25,215 bases of DNA from GCA-016432345 sp964544105 (GTDB lineage: Bacteria; Patescibacteriota; Microgenomatia; Levybacterales; UBA12049), in contig CAZIZQ010000013.1 of assembly GCA_964544105.1 (NCBI GenBank), forward strand, positions 1-25,215, read 5' to 3'. The translations under genes were made by a program, and so were the position numbers. Position 1 is the first letter of the stretch, and each line of letters starts with the position of its first letter. The notes beneath the pieces are model-generated. The model saw only the letters and a list, made by a program, of their open reading frames with translations. It had not been told where the DNA came from and searched no databases. This document shows, piece by piece, positions 7,430-16,047 of this stretch.

Positions 7430-9688
7430 ATGGCGAGAAACAAGTATGTTCTCTGGTTTTCGGAAGTTGGAAAAGACGACGTTAATCTGGTTGGAGGAAA
7501 AGGAGCAAATCTTGGCGAAATGACCAAGGCCAAATTCCCCGTCCCGCCAGGATTTATTATCACCGCCCAAGCCTACTACACCTTCTTACGCGCAAATAAC
7601 CTTCAAACAAAAATTAAAAATATCCTCTCAACCGCGAATCTTGAAAAACCCGAATCACTGGCGCAAGTGTCAAAACATATTAAAAAATATATTATGGAGG
7701 GCGAAATTCCGCAGGATTTGGTTAAAGAGATTTTTGCTGCGTATAAAACGCTAAGCGGCCCATTAGACGATGCTTTGGTTGCTGTTAGATCTTCAGCAAC
7801 TGCAGAAGACCTTCCAACAGCCAGCTTCGCCGGACAGCAGGATACCTATCTTAATGTAAAAGGCGAGGCAACACTTATTCATAAAGTAAAAATGGCCTGG
7901 GCATCGCTTTTTGGCGAGCGGGCAATTTTTTACCGGGAAGAACAAAAATTCAGCCACTTCAAAGTTGGCATTGCTATTCCGGTCCAAAAAATGGTCCAGT
8001 CAGAAAAATCCGGCGTCATGTTTACTCTCGACCCAATTACCAATGACAAAACAAAAATTGTTATAGAAGCAATTTACGGACTAGGTGAACTAATTGTCCA
8101 GGGAGCAGTCACGCCTGACCACTACGAGGTTTCAAAAAAAGATATAAAAATTCTTTCGAAAGAATGTGCCGTCCAAAAAACCATGCTAAAAAAAGCCGGA
8201 GCAGAAAATAAAGAGGTTAGCATTCCAGAAAAAGAAAGAGGTAAGCAAAAAATTACCGATAACCATATTATGGATCTTGCGTTGCTAGCAAAAAGACTAG
8301 AGAAACACTACTACTTTCCCCAAGATGTTGAATGGGCTATCGAAAACAATACTATTTACCTGGTACAGACTCGTCCTGTTACAACCGCGGGCAATGTTGT
8401 GTCACAAAACGTTAGTAGCATTGTAGGAGCAGCTATTATTGTAAAAGGTAGTCCGGCAAGCCCAGGCATTGCCTCGGGTCCGGCGCGTATATTAAAAAGT
8501 GTTAAAGAAATTGGATTAGTAAACAAAGGTGATGTTTTGGTCGCAGACCAAACAAATCCGGATTTTGTTCCTGCTATGAAAAAGGCTGTAGCAATTGTTA
8601 CTAATAGTGGCGGCCGGACTTCTCACGCCGCAATAGTTTCTCGAGAGCTTGGTATTCCAGCAGTAGTAGGAGCGGAAAACGCGACAAAATTGATTAAAAA
8701 TGGCATGATGATTACTGTTAATGGCATTGTGGGAGAAATATATAAAGGGGCCCATCTTCAAAACGACAGCACCAAAAAACAATTAGAAAACCAAGGCAGA
8801 GTAAAAACGAAAACAAAAGTATACGTTAATTTAGCGCAGCCTGATTTGGCCGAAAAAATTGGGAAAATGCACGCCGATGGCATTGGACTGCTGCGAGCAG
8901 AATTTATGATGGCAAATATTGGCACCCATCCAAAGAAAATGGTTAAAGACGGCAAGGGCAATATATTTACAGAGAAGATGACCGAAAAGCTTCTTCTTTT
9001 TTGTAAGGCCTTTTCACCACGCCCTGTTGTATACAGGGCTTCTGATTTTAAGACCAACGAATACCGTAATCTTATTGGTGGAAAAGAATATGAGCCGCAC
9101 GAGGAAAATCCCATGCTTGGATATAGAGGAGCATTTCGTTATATGAGTGATCCCGATGTGTTTAGTTTAGAACTTGCAGCAATTAGAAGAGTGCGGGAAA
9201 AACATAAATATACTAATCTTTGGTTAATGATTCCTTTTGTTAGAACTGTCCAGGAATTAGAAGGGGTATTAAAACTTGTTGAAAAGGCTGGACTTAAACG
9301 CAGCTCTACATTTAAATTATGGGTGATGACAGAAATACCTTCCAACGTAATTTTACTTGAAGACTTTATTAAGCTCGGCATAGATGGAGTTTCTATCGGC
9401 TCAAATGATTTGACTATGCTTATCCTTGGAACAGATCGAGACAACAGCGAGGTCTCAAGCATTTATGACGAGCGTAATCCCGCAGTGCTATGGGCGTTTG
9501 AAAAAATTATTACTACAGCAAGAAAACATAACGTTAGTATATCTATGTGCGGCCAGGCACCGTCGCAATACCCGGATTTGGTCGAAAAATTAGTTAAATG
9601 GGGTATCTCATCTGTTTCGGTATCTCCAGATGCCATTGGCATTACCCGGCAAAACATTCACCAAGTCGAGAAAAAACTATGGCCATAA
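7430..9688 (+). CDS. ppsA: Phosphoenolpyruvate synthase
   Basis: A 752-residue enzyme converting pyruvate, ATP and water to phosphoenolpyruvate, AMP and phosphate. The N-terminal ATP-grasp/PPDK_N domain starts with V-G-G-K-G-A-N-L-G-E-M (21-31) and contains V-R-S-S-A-T-A-E-D (119-127). The central swivelling domain carries the phosphohistidine H399 in G-G-R-T-S-H-A-A. The C-terminal TIM-barrel has the pyruvate-binding features T-E-I-P-S-N, S-I-G-S-N-D-L-T and the catalytic Cys in M-C-G-Q-A-P-S. Slightly shorter than E. coli PpsA (792). No pyruvate kinase is nearby, so this enzyme may serve the pyruvate-PEP step in either direction. It is first in an operon with eno, which it overlaps by 10 bases. 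Confidence 0.95.
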   Translation: MARNKYVLWFSEVGKDDVNLVGGKGANLGEMTKAKFPVPPGFIITAQAYYTFLRANNLQTKIKNILSTANLEKPESLAQVSKHIKKYIMEGEIPQDLVKEIFAAYKTLSGPLDDALVAVRSSATAEDLPTASFAGQQDTYLNVKGEATLIHKVKMAWASLFGERAIFYREEQKFSHFKVGIAIPVQKMVQSEKSGVMFTLDPITNDKTKIVIEAIYGLGELIVQGAVTPDHYEVSKKDIKILSKECAVQKTMLKKAGAENKEVSIPEKERGKQKITDNHIMDLALLAKRLEKHYYFPQDVEWAIENNTIYLVQTRPVTTAGNVVSQNVSSIVGAAIIVKGSPASPGIASGPARILKSVKEIGLVNKGDVLVADQTNPDFVPAMKKAVAIVTNSGGRTSHAAIVSRELGIPAVVGAENATKLIKNGMMITVNGIVGEIYKGAHLQNDSTKKQLENQGRVKTKTKVYVNLAQPDLAEKIGKMHADGIGLLRAEFMMANIGTHPKKMVKDGKGNIFTEKMTEKLLLFCKAFSPRPVVYRASDFKTNEYRNLIGGKEYEPHEENPMLGYRGAFRYMSDPDVFSLELAAIRRVREKHKYTNLWLMIPFVRTVQELEGVLKLVEKAGLKRSSTFKLWVMTEIPSNVILLEDFIKLGIDGVSIGSNDLTMLILGTDRDNSEVSSIYDERNPAVLWAFEKIITTARKHNVSISMCGQAPSQYPDLVEKLVKWGISSVSVSPDAIGITRQNIHQVEKKLWP

Positions 9689-10938
9689 TCCAACACGTTA
9701 CTGCCCGAGAGATTCTGGATTCCCGAGGCAACCCAACGACAGAAACAACAATTGTTTTGGCTGACACAACAACTGCTTGCGCTTCTTGCCCAAGTGGAAC
9801 CTCAACCGGCACCCACGAAACTGTGGAATTACGGGATAACGACCAAAACAGATATAACGGTAAAGGAGTACTCCAAGCAGTAAAAAATATTAACGACACA
9901 ATAGGTCGTGTACTTGTTGGAAAAGATGCAGCGAATCAAAAAGAAATTGATAACCTTCTTATTTCCCTCGACCCTACCCCAAACAAAGCAAAACTTGGGG
10001 CAAATGCAACACTCCCTGTCTCGATTGCTGTTGCTAGGGTACAAAGCACATTTGAAAAAATTCCACTCTTTCGCTACATCCAAAAAATAGCCGGCACCAA
10101 CGAAATAACACGCATACCAACTCCTCTTTTTAACATTCTTAATGGAGGAAAACACGCAGGCGGCAACATAGATTTTCAGGAATTTATGGTAATTCCCAAC
10201 CTCAAAACACCATTTTCCGAAGGGCTCCACAGGGTAGTTTCTGTCTATATGGCACTTAAAAAAATCCTTGAACAAAAAAATCTTCCCACACTTATTGGCG
10301 ACGAGGGGGGTTTTGGCCCCACACTTAACAACAATGAAGAAGCGCTACAGCTTATAAAACAGGCCATAGAAGCAGCCTGCTTTACGTTTGCCGAAGATAT
10401 GTTTGTCGGACTAGATGCCGCCTCTGATAGTTTTTACAAAGACGGCAGGTATTTTCTAAAAGAGAAACCTCAAGGTATAACATCCTCGGAAGTTATCGAT
10501 ATGTACAATAATCTAGCTTTGAAATATCAATTATTATATTTAGAAGACGGGCTTTGGGAAGATGATTTTGACAACTGGTCGCTTTTGGTTAATAAACTCT
10601 CTAACACACAAACAATTGTTACTGGCGATGATCTTTTAGTTACAAACCCGAAAAGACTACAAATGGCAATAGAAAAAAGAGCTGCTACAGGTATTATTAT
10701 AAAACCAAATCAAATAGGCACAGTCAGTGAAACAATAGATGTAGTGAAAATTGCAAAACAGGCAAATATAAAAACCATTGTTTCCCATAGAAGTGGAGAA
10801 ACAAACGACGATTTTGTTGCTGATTTCGCGGTGGGAATACAGTCTGACTTTGTAAAATTCGGAGCCCCGGCTCGAGGCGAACGAGTAGCGAAGTACAATA
10901 GATTGTTACAAATCGAGTCTGAAATACAAATGGCATAA
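9679..10938 (+). CDS. eno: Enolase
   Basis: A 419-residue enzyme interconverting 2-phosphoglycerate and phosphoenolpyruvate. The family start M-A-I-I-Q-H-V-T-A-R-E-I-L-D-S-R-G-N-P fixes ATG 9679, which overlaps the end of ppsA by 10 bases; the frame stays open further upstream but that part is ppsA sequence in another frame. Visible active-site residues are H160 (G-G-K-H-A-G-G-N), E209 (G-D-E-G-G-F), the Mg ligands D246, E289 (L-E-D) and D317 (G-D-D), K342 (I-I-K-P-N-Q-I-G), and S-H-R-S-G-E at 369-374. All are conserved. It is the middle gene of ppsA-eno-gpmA, consistent with co-ordinate control of the lower glycolytic steps. Confidence 0.96.
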   Translation: MAIIQHVTAREILDSRGNPTTETTIVLADTTTACASCPSGTSTGTHETVELRDNDQNRYNGKGVLQAVKNINDTIGRVLVGKDAANQKEIDNLLISLDPTPNKAKLGANATLPVSIAVARVQSTFEKIPLFRYIQKIAGTNEITRIPTPLFNILNGGKHAGGNIDFQEFMVIPNLKTPFSEGLHRVVSVYMALKKILEQKNLPTLIGDEGGFGPTLNNNEEALQLIKQAIEAACFTFAEDMFVGLDAASDSFYKDGRYFLKEKPQGITSSEVIDMYNNLALKYQLLYLEDGLWEDDFDNWSLLVNKLSNTQTIVTGDDLLVTNPKRLQMAIEKRAATGIIIKPNQIGTVSETIDVVKIAKQANIKTIVSHRSGETNDDFVADFAVGIQSDFVKFGAPARGERVAKYNRLLQIESEIQMA

Positions 10939-11543
10939 TGGCTTATTTAATACTTGTTCGTCATGGAGAATCATTATGGAATGCCCAAGGGATTTGGACT
11001 GGTCTTACCAACATTCCTCTTTCCGAAAAAGGTAAAATTGAGGCAACAGCAGCTGCGGAAAAAATAAAAAATCTCCCCATAGACGAGATGTTTACCTCTG
11101 TCCTTTCCCGGGCAATAGATACAGGTACAATTATTATTGACCATATCGGAAAATCGGGTATTCCAATTACTCAAGACAAAGCCATAAACGAAAGGGACTA
11201 TGGCGATTTTACCGGAAAAAATAAATGGGAAATCCAAAAACAGGTAGGCGAAAAACAATTCCAGGTAATTCGCAGAAGTTGGAACTTTCAAATTCCAAAC
11301 GGTGAATCGCTAAAACAAGTCTACGAACGCGTTGTCCCATATTACGAAAAAACAATATTGCCAAAACTAAAATCCGGAACAAATATCTTAGTCTCCGCCC
11401 ATGGTAATTCCTTACGGGCACTGATTAAATATCTTGAAAACATTGCCGACGTTGATATCCCAAATCTCGAACTCCCAACCGGCGGCATCTACGTCTACCA
11501 AATAGACCAAAACGGTCAAGTCTTATCCAAACAAATCCGCTAA
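10938..11543 (+). CDS. gpmA: 2,3-bisphosphoglycerate-dependent phosphoglycerate mutase
   Basis: A 201-residue member of the histidine phosphatase superfamily, interconverting 3- and 2-phosphoglycerate. The phosphohistidine lies in L-V-R-H-G-E-S-L-W-N (His9), followed by G-L-T-N-I-P-L-S-E-K-G. The proton donor region is N-E-R-D-Y-G-D-F-T-G, which is diagnostic of the cofactor-dependent mutase rather than a generic phosphatase, and the second His is in S-A-H-G-N-S-L-R-A. It is shorter than the usual ~230-250 residues. The start ATG shares one base with the eno stop (TAATG), so translation is coupled. Its stop overlaps the stop of the convergent 536-aa gene. Confidence 0.93.
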   Translation: MAYLILVRHGESLWNAQGIWTGLTNIPLSEKGKIEATAAAEKIKNLPIDEMFTSVLSRAIDTGTIIIDHIGKSGIPITQDKAINERDYGDFTGKNKWEIQKQVGEKQFQVIRRSWNFQIPNGESLKQVYERVVPYYEKTILPKLKSGTNILVSAHGNSLRALIKYLENIADVDIPNLELPTGGIYVYQIDQNGQVLSKQIR

Positions 11544-13150
11544 ATCTCTCTGCCTCTTGTAACATACGCGTTATGAAATATTGTCGCGTAATGCCGTATA
11601 TCTTGCTCGCTAAAAGACAAAAGGAGGCTAAAGAAAAATTTTCCTTCATCGCTTGATTGCATGTCAATAATACGTTCTCTTTCTTCAATAGAAGCCTTTG
11701 CAAAACGAAAAACTTTGTTGCGAAACGAGCTTAAAAATTGATCTACTTCTTTACCATCTTTTCTTTCTTCTCGAATAAGAGCATCTACCCGAAACTTGAT
11801 TTTTTGGTATTGTCCATCCTCAGGTGTTATACCATGCGCTCTCAATGCCCTCACTAATTCATTCCAGTTTTCGGGTACACCCAAGAGCCGCCCAAATGCT
11901 GCAACTTCCCCCCGAGTCAAAACAAGAAGCTGAGAATGTATCTCTCTTTGCTCACTACTATCCAATGTATTTTTTCTGGCTGGCGCAGGTGATACAGTTC
12001 TGCTTTGCATTGCTGCAGCCATCTCCAAAACCACATTATCCAGTGCTATGCCATTTTCTGTTGGAAAAAACGAGAGAAGAAACTGAAGTTTTTCATTACT
12101 TTGTATTTTTTCTACAACAGCCCGTTTGTATGCTTGATATGTCTTAAGGTCTTCGGCAATTTCTAAAACAAGGCTTTCTGAATCCTCTATAACTACTCCT
12201 GCTTCAAGCCCGGTAACAATATTATTCAATCTTTCTATCTCGCGCACTGAAAACTGTCCTTGTCTTTGTAATATTTTTCTTCGTACCTCGTCTGCACGAG
12301 GATCCCTAAGCATACAAGCAAGCAAAAACATTTTTTCCTCACCCACTGCAAATTCTATCTCCTGCTCATTATCTACCAAAACAGGAGGCGGCAGTAATGC
12401 CTGACCAACTGGTAATTCACCATCCCGATCAAGAGGTAATGCATCCGAAAGTGGTGGGGATGCAACAAATGTGGTAACTGCTGCACTATCAAAAACAGTT
12501 CCTGTTTTTGGACGCATAGGTTTAGAAATATCTACTGTTCTTGTTCCATCTCTGTATTCGGCAATCATATCTATAAGTGCAGCGTAACCTCTTCTAAAAG
12601 TTTCATCATCCGCTATCATTATTTTATTTGGTGATGTATCAACGCCAATAGAGACTAACGCTTCTTTTAACAACCTAAGCATTCTCCTATCGGTAAGACT
12701 TACACCTGCAGCACGAAGAATGTCTAACGACCAATGGCTTTCACGAGGATTCGCTTGTAACCAAGCCTCAAGCCTTTCATCAGGTGTTGGTTCTGCTAAT
12801 AAGGAGGTTGGGGAAGGCAGTTCTTTGTGTGCGGCAGCGGGCGGAATAATTATTTCAGGAGCAAAAATAGAAACCTCAAGGTTTCCGACACCAAACTTAT
12901 CTAAAACTGCTAATATTTCCCCTGGAAAAGGCTCCAACTTAAGGCCTTCTTGATTAAGTTCTGCCCTCTTTTCGGAGTATTGCCTGGCCATACCAGCAGC
13001 GGTTTTGGGATCGCGTCCTGAATCTAAAACAGGATCAAGAATTGAGGCCCTAAAATCCAACAGTAGCTCTCTTTTGTGTTTCACGTCTGCCAGCCGTTTT
13101 TCAACAATTTGATTTGCAAATTTGTCAACAACCTCTTTTGCCGATGGCAT
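11540..13150 (-). CDS. Hypothetical protein, 536 aa, unknown family
   Basis: I do not recognise this protein. It is soluble: no signal peptide or membrane segment is visible. Residues 1-95 are mostly helical and charged, 96-125 are Pro/Ala-rich and linker-like, 125-205 form a helical block (including W-S-L-D-I-L-R-A-A-G-V-S-L-T-D, which might be a winged-helix-like element), 206-262 are another proline-rich low-complexity stretch, and 265-536 are helical with many Glu/Lys/Arg. It stands alone between convergent gpmA and divergent acsA. A weak -10-like GATAAA (13162-13157) is 6 bases before the ATG, and AAAAGGA further upstream might serve as a ribosome site. The coding reading is supported by length and normal amino-acid composition; function is unknown. 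Confidence 0.75.
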   Translation of the reverse strand: MPSAKEVVDKFANQIVEKRLADVKHKRELLLDFRASILDPVLDSGRDPKTAAGMARQYSEKRAELNQEGLKLEPFPGEILAVLDKFGVGNLEVSIFAPEIIIPPAAAHKELPSPTSLLAEPTPDERLEAWLQANPRESHWSLDILRAAGVSLTDRRMLRLLKEALVSIGVDTSPNKIMIADDETFRRGYAALIDMIAEYRDGTRTVDISKPMRPKTGTVFDSAAVTTFVASPPLSDALPLDRDGELPVGQALLPPPVLVDNEQEIEFAVGEEKMFLLACMLRDPRADEVRRKILQRQGQFSVREIERLNNIVTGLEAGVVIEDSESLVLEIAEDLKTYQAYKRAVVEKIQSNEKLQFLLSFFPTENGIALDNVVLEMAAAMQSRTVSPAPARKNTLDSSEQREIHSQLLVLTRGEVAAFGRLLGVPENWNELVRALRAHGITPEDGQYQKIKFRVDALIREERKDGKEVDQFLSSFRNKVFRFAKASIEERERIIDMQSSDEGKFFFSLLLSFSEQDIRHYATIFHNAYVTRGREI

Positions 13151-13221
13151 ATCTATTTTATCCTTTTAAGCATTACCGCATCTTGTGTATACACCATATC
13201 CCCCTCAAAATCAATAACAAT

Positions 13222-13240
13222 TTCCACCTTAGAGGTGGAA
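13222..13240. repeat. Perfect inverted repeat TTCCACCT-TAG-AGGTGGAA
   Basis: Two 8-base arms with a 3-base centre in the divergent region between the 536-aa gene and acsA. No T-run follows on either strand, so it is not an intrinsic terminator. The position, about 34 bases upstream of the acsA -35, suits an operator. Its core CACCT-N3-AGGTG recurs at 20188-20200. Confidence 0.6.
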
Positions 13241-13273
13241 CAGATACGCCACCTTGGGTATTTTATTTAACCC

Positions 13274-13302
13274 TTGCATATCCCTCACATCTCATCTACG
13301 AT
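13274..13302 (+). promoter_or_regulatory. Candidate acsA promoter
   Basis: TTGCAT (13274-13279), a 17-base spacer and TACGAT (13297-13302). The expected transcription start is around 13309, among several in-frame ATG codons (13307, 13313, 13316, 13319), so the mRNA could be leaderless or nearly so. Match to consensus is moderate. Confidence 0.4.
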
Positions 13303-13306
13303 AAAA

Positions 13307-15061
13307 ATGTCTATGATGATGTCAAAAAATATTATTAAAAAAACAAAGCAGCAGAAAGAGGCGGCAAATTTGCCCGGCTACGAAAATGCATACAAAAAAT
13401 TTTCTTGGGTAACTGTCGAAAAAGACCTTGCGTCATTTGGTCATCACAAGCTTAATGCGGCATACATTGCTGTGGACGTCAATGCCCAAAACTTTCGAAA
13501 AAACAAGATTGCCCTCTATTTCGAATCCGAGCAGGGTATAAAAGAGCAATATACGTTTGCACAACTTTCGGAAAGCTCAAACCAATTTGCAAATGTACTT
13601 ACTCATCAGGGAATTAAAAAAGGAGAACGGGTGTTTATTTTTCTTCCCCGAATCCCCGAGCTATTTATCTCATTTTCGAGTATTTTAAAAGTCGGCGCAA
13701 TTGCCGGCACGCTTTTCTCGGCTTTTCAGGAAGAGGCTCTATTTGACAGATTGGAAAACAGCGGCGCTACAATAGTTATTACCAATGCCGAATTATTCCC
13801 CCGTCTTGAAAAAATTTGGAAAAAACTCCCCCACCTTAAAAAAATTATTATTGTGGAACGTGGCGCATTTGAATTCCCCCACCACCAACACATTTTATAC
13901 TTCCATAAAGAATTAAAAAAAGCAGACAAAGAATTTACTGCAAAGCAGATGAAAAAAGACGATCCCGCATTTATGCTTTACACATCTGGGACTACCGGTA
14001 AGCCAAAAGGAATTGTGCACAAACACGAAGCAATTATCCAACAATTCATTACAGCCAAGTGGGTTTTGGACTTAAAAGAAGATGATGTCTACTGGTGTAC
14101 TGCAGATCCGGGATGGGTAACTGGTATCGCGTACGAAATTTTAGGTAGTTTTGCCAACGGCGCATCAGCAATTACCTTTGACGGCAGGTTTAACGCCGAC
14201 CGCTGGTATACAATTTTGCAGGATTACAAAGTAACCGTGTGGTATACAGCCCCAACCGCAATCAGAATGCTTATGGCAGAAGGGAGTGAAAAAGTAAAAA
14301 AATATAATCTTTCCTCCTTACGACATATGGCCAGCGTTGGCGAACCTCTTAACCCCGAAGCATTATTGTGGGGACTAAAAGCATTTGGCCTCCCCTTTCA
14401 CGATAACTGGTGGCAAACAGAGCTTGGGGCCATGTGTATTGCCAATTACCCTTCGATGGATATAAAAGTTGGTTCTATGGGGAAACCGATTCCGGGAGTT
14501 ATTGCGGGAATTGTTGATGAAAAAGGTAATACTGTTCCCAATAATCAGGAAGGAAATCTAGCTCTCAAACCAAATTTCCCCTCCCTAATGAAAGAGATTT
14601 GGAAAAACAAAAAAAAGTACCATTCTTACTTTGTCAACAATTGGTACATCTCGGGTGATCGGGCATGGAGGGATAAAGATGGTTACTTTTGGTTTGTTGG
14701 TAGGGCCGATGACATTATAAAAACATCCGGAGAAAGGGTTGGCCCCTTCGAAGTAGAATCAGCACTTATCGAGCACCTAGCGGTTGTTGAAACTGGAGTG
14801 ATTGGCAAACCCGACAAACTACGGGGAGAAATAATTAAGGCATTTGTGGTATTAAAAAAAGGCATCGAGCCGACAGAGGAATTAAAAACAGTCCTACAAG
14901 AGCATGTCAAAAAACACTTGGCAGGACATGCATATCCAAGAGAGATTGAGTTTGTTGATAAGCTGCCAAAAACCAGAAGTGGAAAGATTATGAGAAGAAT
15001 ACTTAAAGCTAAAGAACTTGGCCTCCCCATCGGCGACACCTCGACACTAGAGGAATACTAA
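13307..15061 (+). CDS. acsA: Acetyl-CoA synthetase (AMP-forming)
   Basis: A 584-residue ANL-superfamily enzyme that activates acetate with ATP and CoA. The AMP-binding loop is Y-T-S-G-T-T-G-K-P-K-G (225-235); the acyl pocket contains D-N-W-W-Q-T-E (366-372), whose Trp pair favours acetate or propionate over longer acids; the hinge region has S-G-D-R-A (449-453) and G-R-A-D-D-I-I-K-T-S-G-E-R (465-477); the C-terminal catalytic Lys560 sits in P-K-T-R-S-G-K-I-M-R-R, the usual lysine-acetylation site. Size fits the short AcsA type. The start is uncertain between ATG 13307 and three close in-frame ATGs; an upstream TTG at 13274 is rejected because it lies in the presumed -35. A single-gene unit; acetate or propionate is the probable substrate. 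Confidence 0.9.
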   Translation: MSMMMSKNIIKKTKQQKEAANLPGYENAYKKFSWVTVEKDLASFGHHKLNAAYIAVDVNAQNFRKNKIALYFESEQGIKEQYTFAQLSESSNQFANVLTHQGIKKGERVFIFLPRIPELFISFSSILKVGAIAGTLFSAFQEEALFDRLENSGATIVITNAELFPRLEKIWKKLPHLKKIIIVERGAFEFPHHQHILYFHKELKKADKEFTAKQMKKDDPAFMLYTSGTTGKPKGIVHKHEAIIQQFITAKWVLDLKEDDVYWCTADPGWVTGIAYEILGSFANGASAITFDGRFNADRWYTILQDYKVTVWYTAPTAIRMLMAEGSEKVKKYNLSSLRHMASVGEPLNPEALLWGLKAFGLPFHDNWWQTELGAMCIANYPSMDIKVGSMGKPIPGVIAGIVDEKGNTVPNNQEGNLALKPNFPSLMKEIWKNKKKYHSYFVNNWYISGDRAWRDKDGYFWFVGRADDIIKTSGERVGPFEVESALIEHLAVVETGVIGKPDKLRGEIIKAFVVLKKGIEPTEELKTVLQEHVKKHLAGHAYPREIEFVDKLPKTRSGKIMRRILKAKELGLPIGDTSTLEEY

Positions 15062-15762
15062 ATCTGTACATTGCCACTTTGTAGTTCGCGACCAATATCG
15101 TATCCTGTTAAAGCCTTAAATGCAACAACCATTTCACCAATCGAAAATCCAGGCTGGTCAGTTTGTAGAGCAAAATTCGCCAATGCAAGACCATATCTAA
15201 GCAATAGGTTTTTTGTTTCATTTCTATTCCCATCAAAATTCGAAATACCATATACAATTTTACTCCCTCCCGTTTTTATTCTATTCAAAATATCATTTCG
15301 CAGTTCCAAAAGAAAGAATATTAAACCGACTTTTCGAGGAAATGGACTAGTAGGTAAAAGTTCTTCCAGATCGCTTTCCGAAACACTCACATCAAAACCA
15401 GTTATCTGCTCGAATAGCGTCATTCCCTGTCCTATTATCTCTGCCGCTTCTTCTTCGGGAATAAATGCATCATATTTAGACATTGCCTCTGCCAATACAC
15501 CTGCGGCATCTGCCCGACTTGCAACATCCAGTTGTTGTTCTAATAAATATTTTTGGTATTCCCCGTGAAACACCTCTGCGTAGGAAAAAACGTCTTTTCT
15601 ATACACTTCTGGCAGCGGGTTAGAAAGAGAAAAACCGATAGTATCTCTTTCATGAGGAATACTATTATAAGCAAGCTCGGCATCTGAGCCTTCCGGGAAA
15701 ACCGGCTCAAGCAACCGAAATGACGTAGCTTTTTCTTGAAGTGAAAGCATATAAGAATGCAT
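15058..15762 (-). CDS. Hypothetical protein, 234 aa
   Basis: I do not recognise this family. The product is acidic and largely helical, with no clear signal peptide or membrane segment. Notable stretches are I-P-E-E-E-A-A-E-I-I-G-Q-G (about 100-112) and a C-terminal F-S-I-G-E-M-V-V-A-F-K-A-L-T-G-Y-D-I. An internal L-F-E-Q-I-T-G-F-D-V mirrors the C-terminal A-L-T-G-Y-D-I-G, hinting at a weak internal repeat. It begins 15 bases after the 89-aa membrane protein gene on the same strand, so it is probably the last gene of the lexA-rsmI unit. Its stop overlaps the acsA stop by 4 bases. An alternative start is the fifth codon (ATG at 15750). Confidence 0.65.
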   Translation of the reverse strand: MHSYMLSLQEKATSFRLLEPVFPEGSDAELAYNSIPHERDTIGFSLSNPLPEVYRKDVFSYAEVFHGEYQKYLLEQQLDVASRADAAGVLAEAMSKYDAFIPEEEAAEIIGQGMTLFEQITGFDVSVSESDLEELLPTSPFPRKVGLIFFLLELRNDILNRIKTGGSKIVYGISNFDGNRNETKNLLLRYGLALANFALQTDQPGFSIGEMVVAFKALTGYDIGRELQSGNVQI

Positions 15763-15777
15763 TTTAAGAGGTTTAGC

Positions 15778-16047
15778 TTATGAAGTCAACTTTTTCCCAA
15801 ACCACCACTCTTTTAAAATCCCAAGCCCGACGGTGGAAATTAGGTAGGCAACTGCAGGGACAATGGCCGAAAAGAACGGCTTGTCTGCATCAATTGATAC
15901 CAAGAAAATAACAACCAAAATATAAGTTGAAGCAGCAATAAATATTTTTCGAGTCCAGCTTGTTTCCCAGGCCTTATCTTTTTCCACCCGAGCATTCCGC
16001 TCTTTTATTTTTTCGATTTCCTTTTGCAACTCTTCAATTTCTTTCAT
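15778..16047 (-). CDS. Small two-helix membrane protein with N-terminal coiled coil
   Basis: An 89-residue protein. Residues 1-25 are a charged coiled-coil (M-K-E-I-E-E-L-Q-K-E-I-E-K-I-K-E-R-N), followed by W-E-T-S-W-T-R-K and two hydrophobic segments at about 35-53 and 59-77, with a basic end. The family is familiar to me only as an uncharacterised protein of candidate-phyla genomes; the function is unknown. Its start lies 14 bases inside the end of rsmI in another frame, indicating translational coupling. It may act in the cytoplasmic membrane with a cytosolic coiled coil that oligomerises. Confidence 0.75.
   Translation of the reverse strand: MKEIEELQKEIEKIKERNARVEKDKAWETSWTRKIFIAASTYILVVIFLVSIDADKPFFSAIVPAVAYLISTVGLGILKEWWFGKKLTS

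Noticed and set aside
7390..7563. Minus-strand open frame running across the N gap into ppsA
   Set aside because: It exists only because N codons are read through, and it overlaps the strongly conserved ppsA N-terminus.
9598..9678. Extended enolase start inside ppsA
   Set aside because: Enolase begins M-A-I-I-x-x-V-x-A-R-E at 9679; the upstream codons are ppsA read in another frame.
13249..13260. tRNA-Gly fragment: GCCACCTTGGG resembles the anticodon arm at the window end
   Set aside because: Only about ten bases match, and no T-arm, acceptor stem or other tRNA part is present around it; probably chance.
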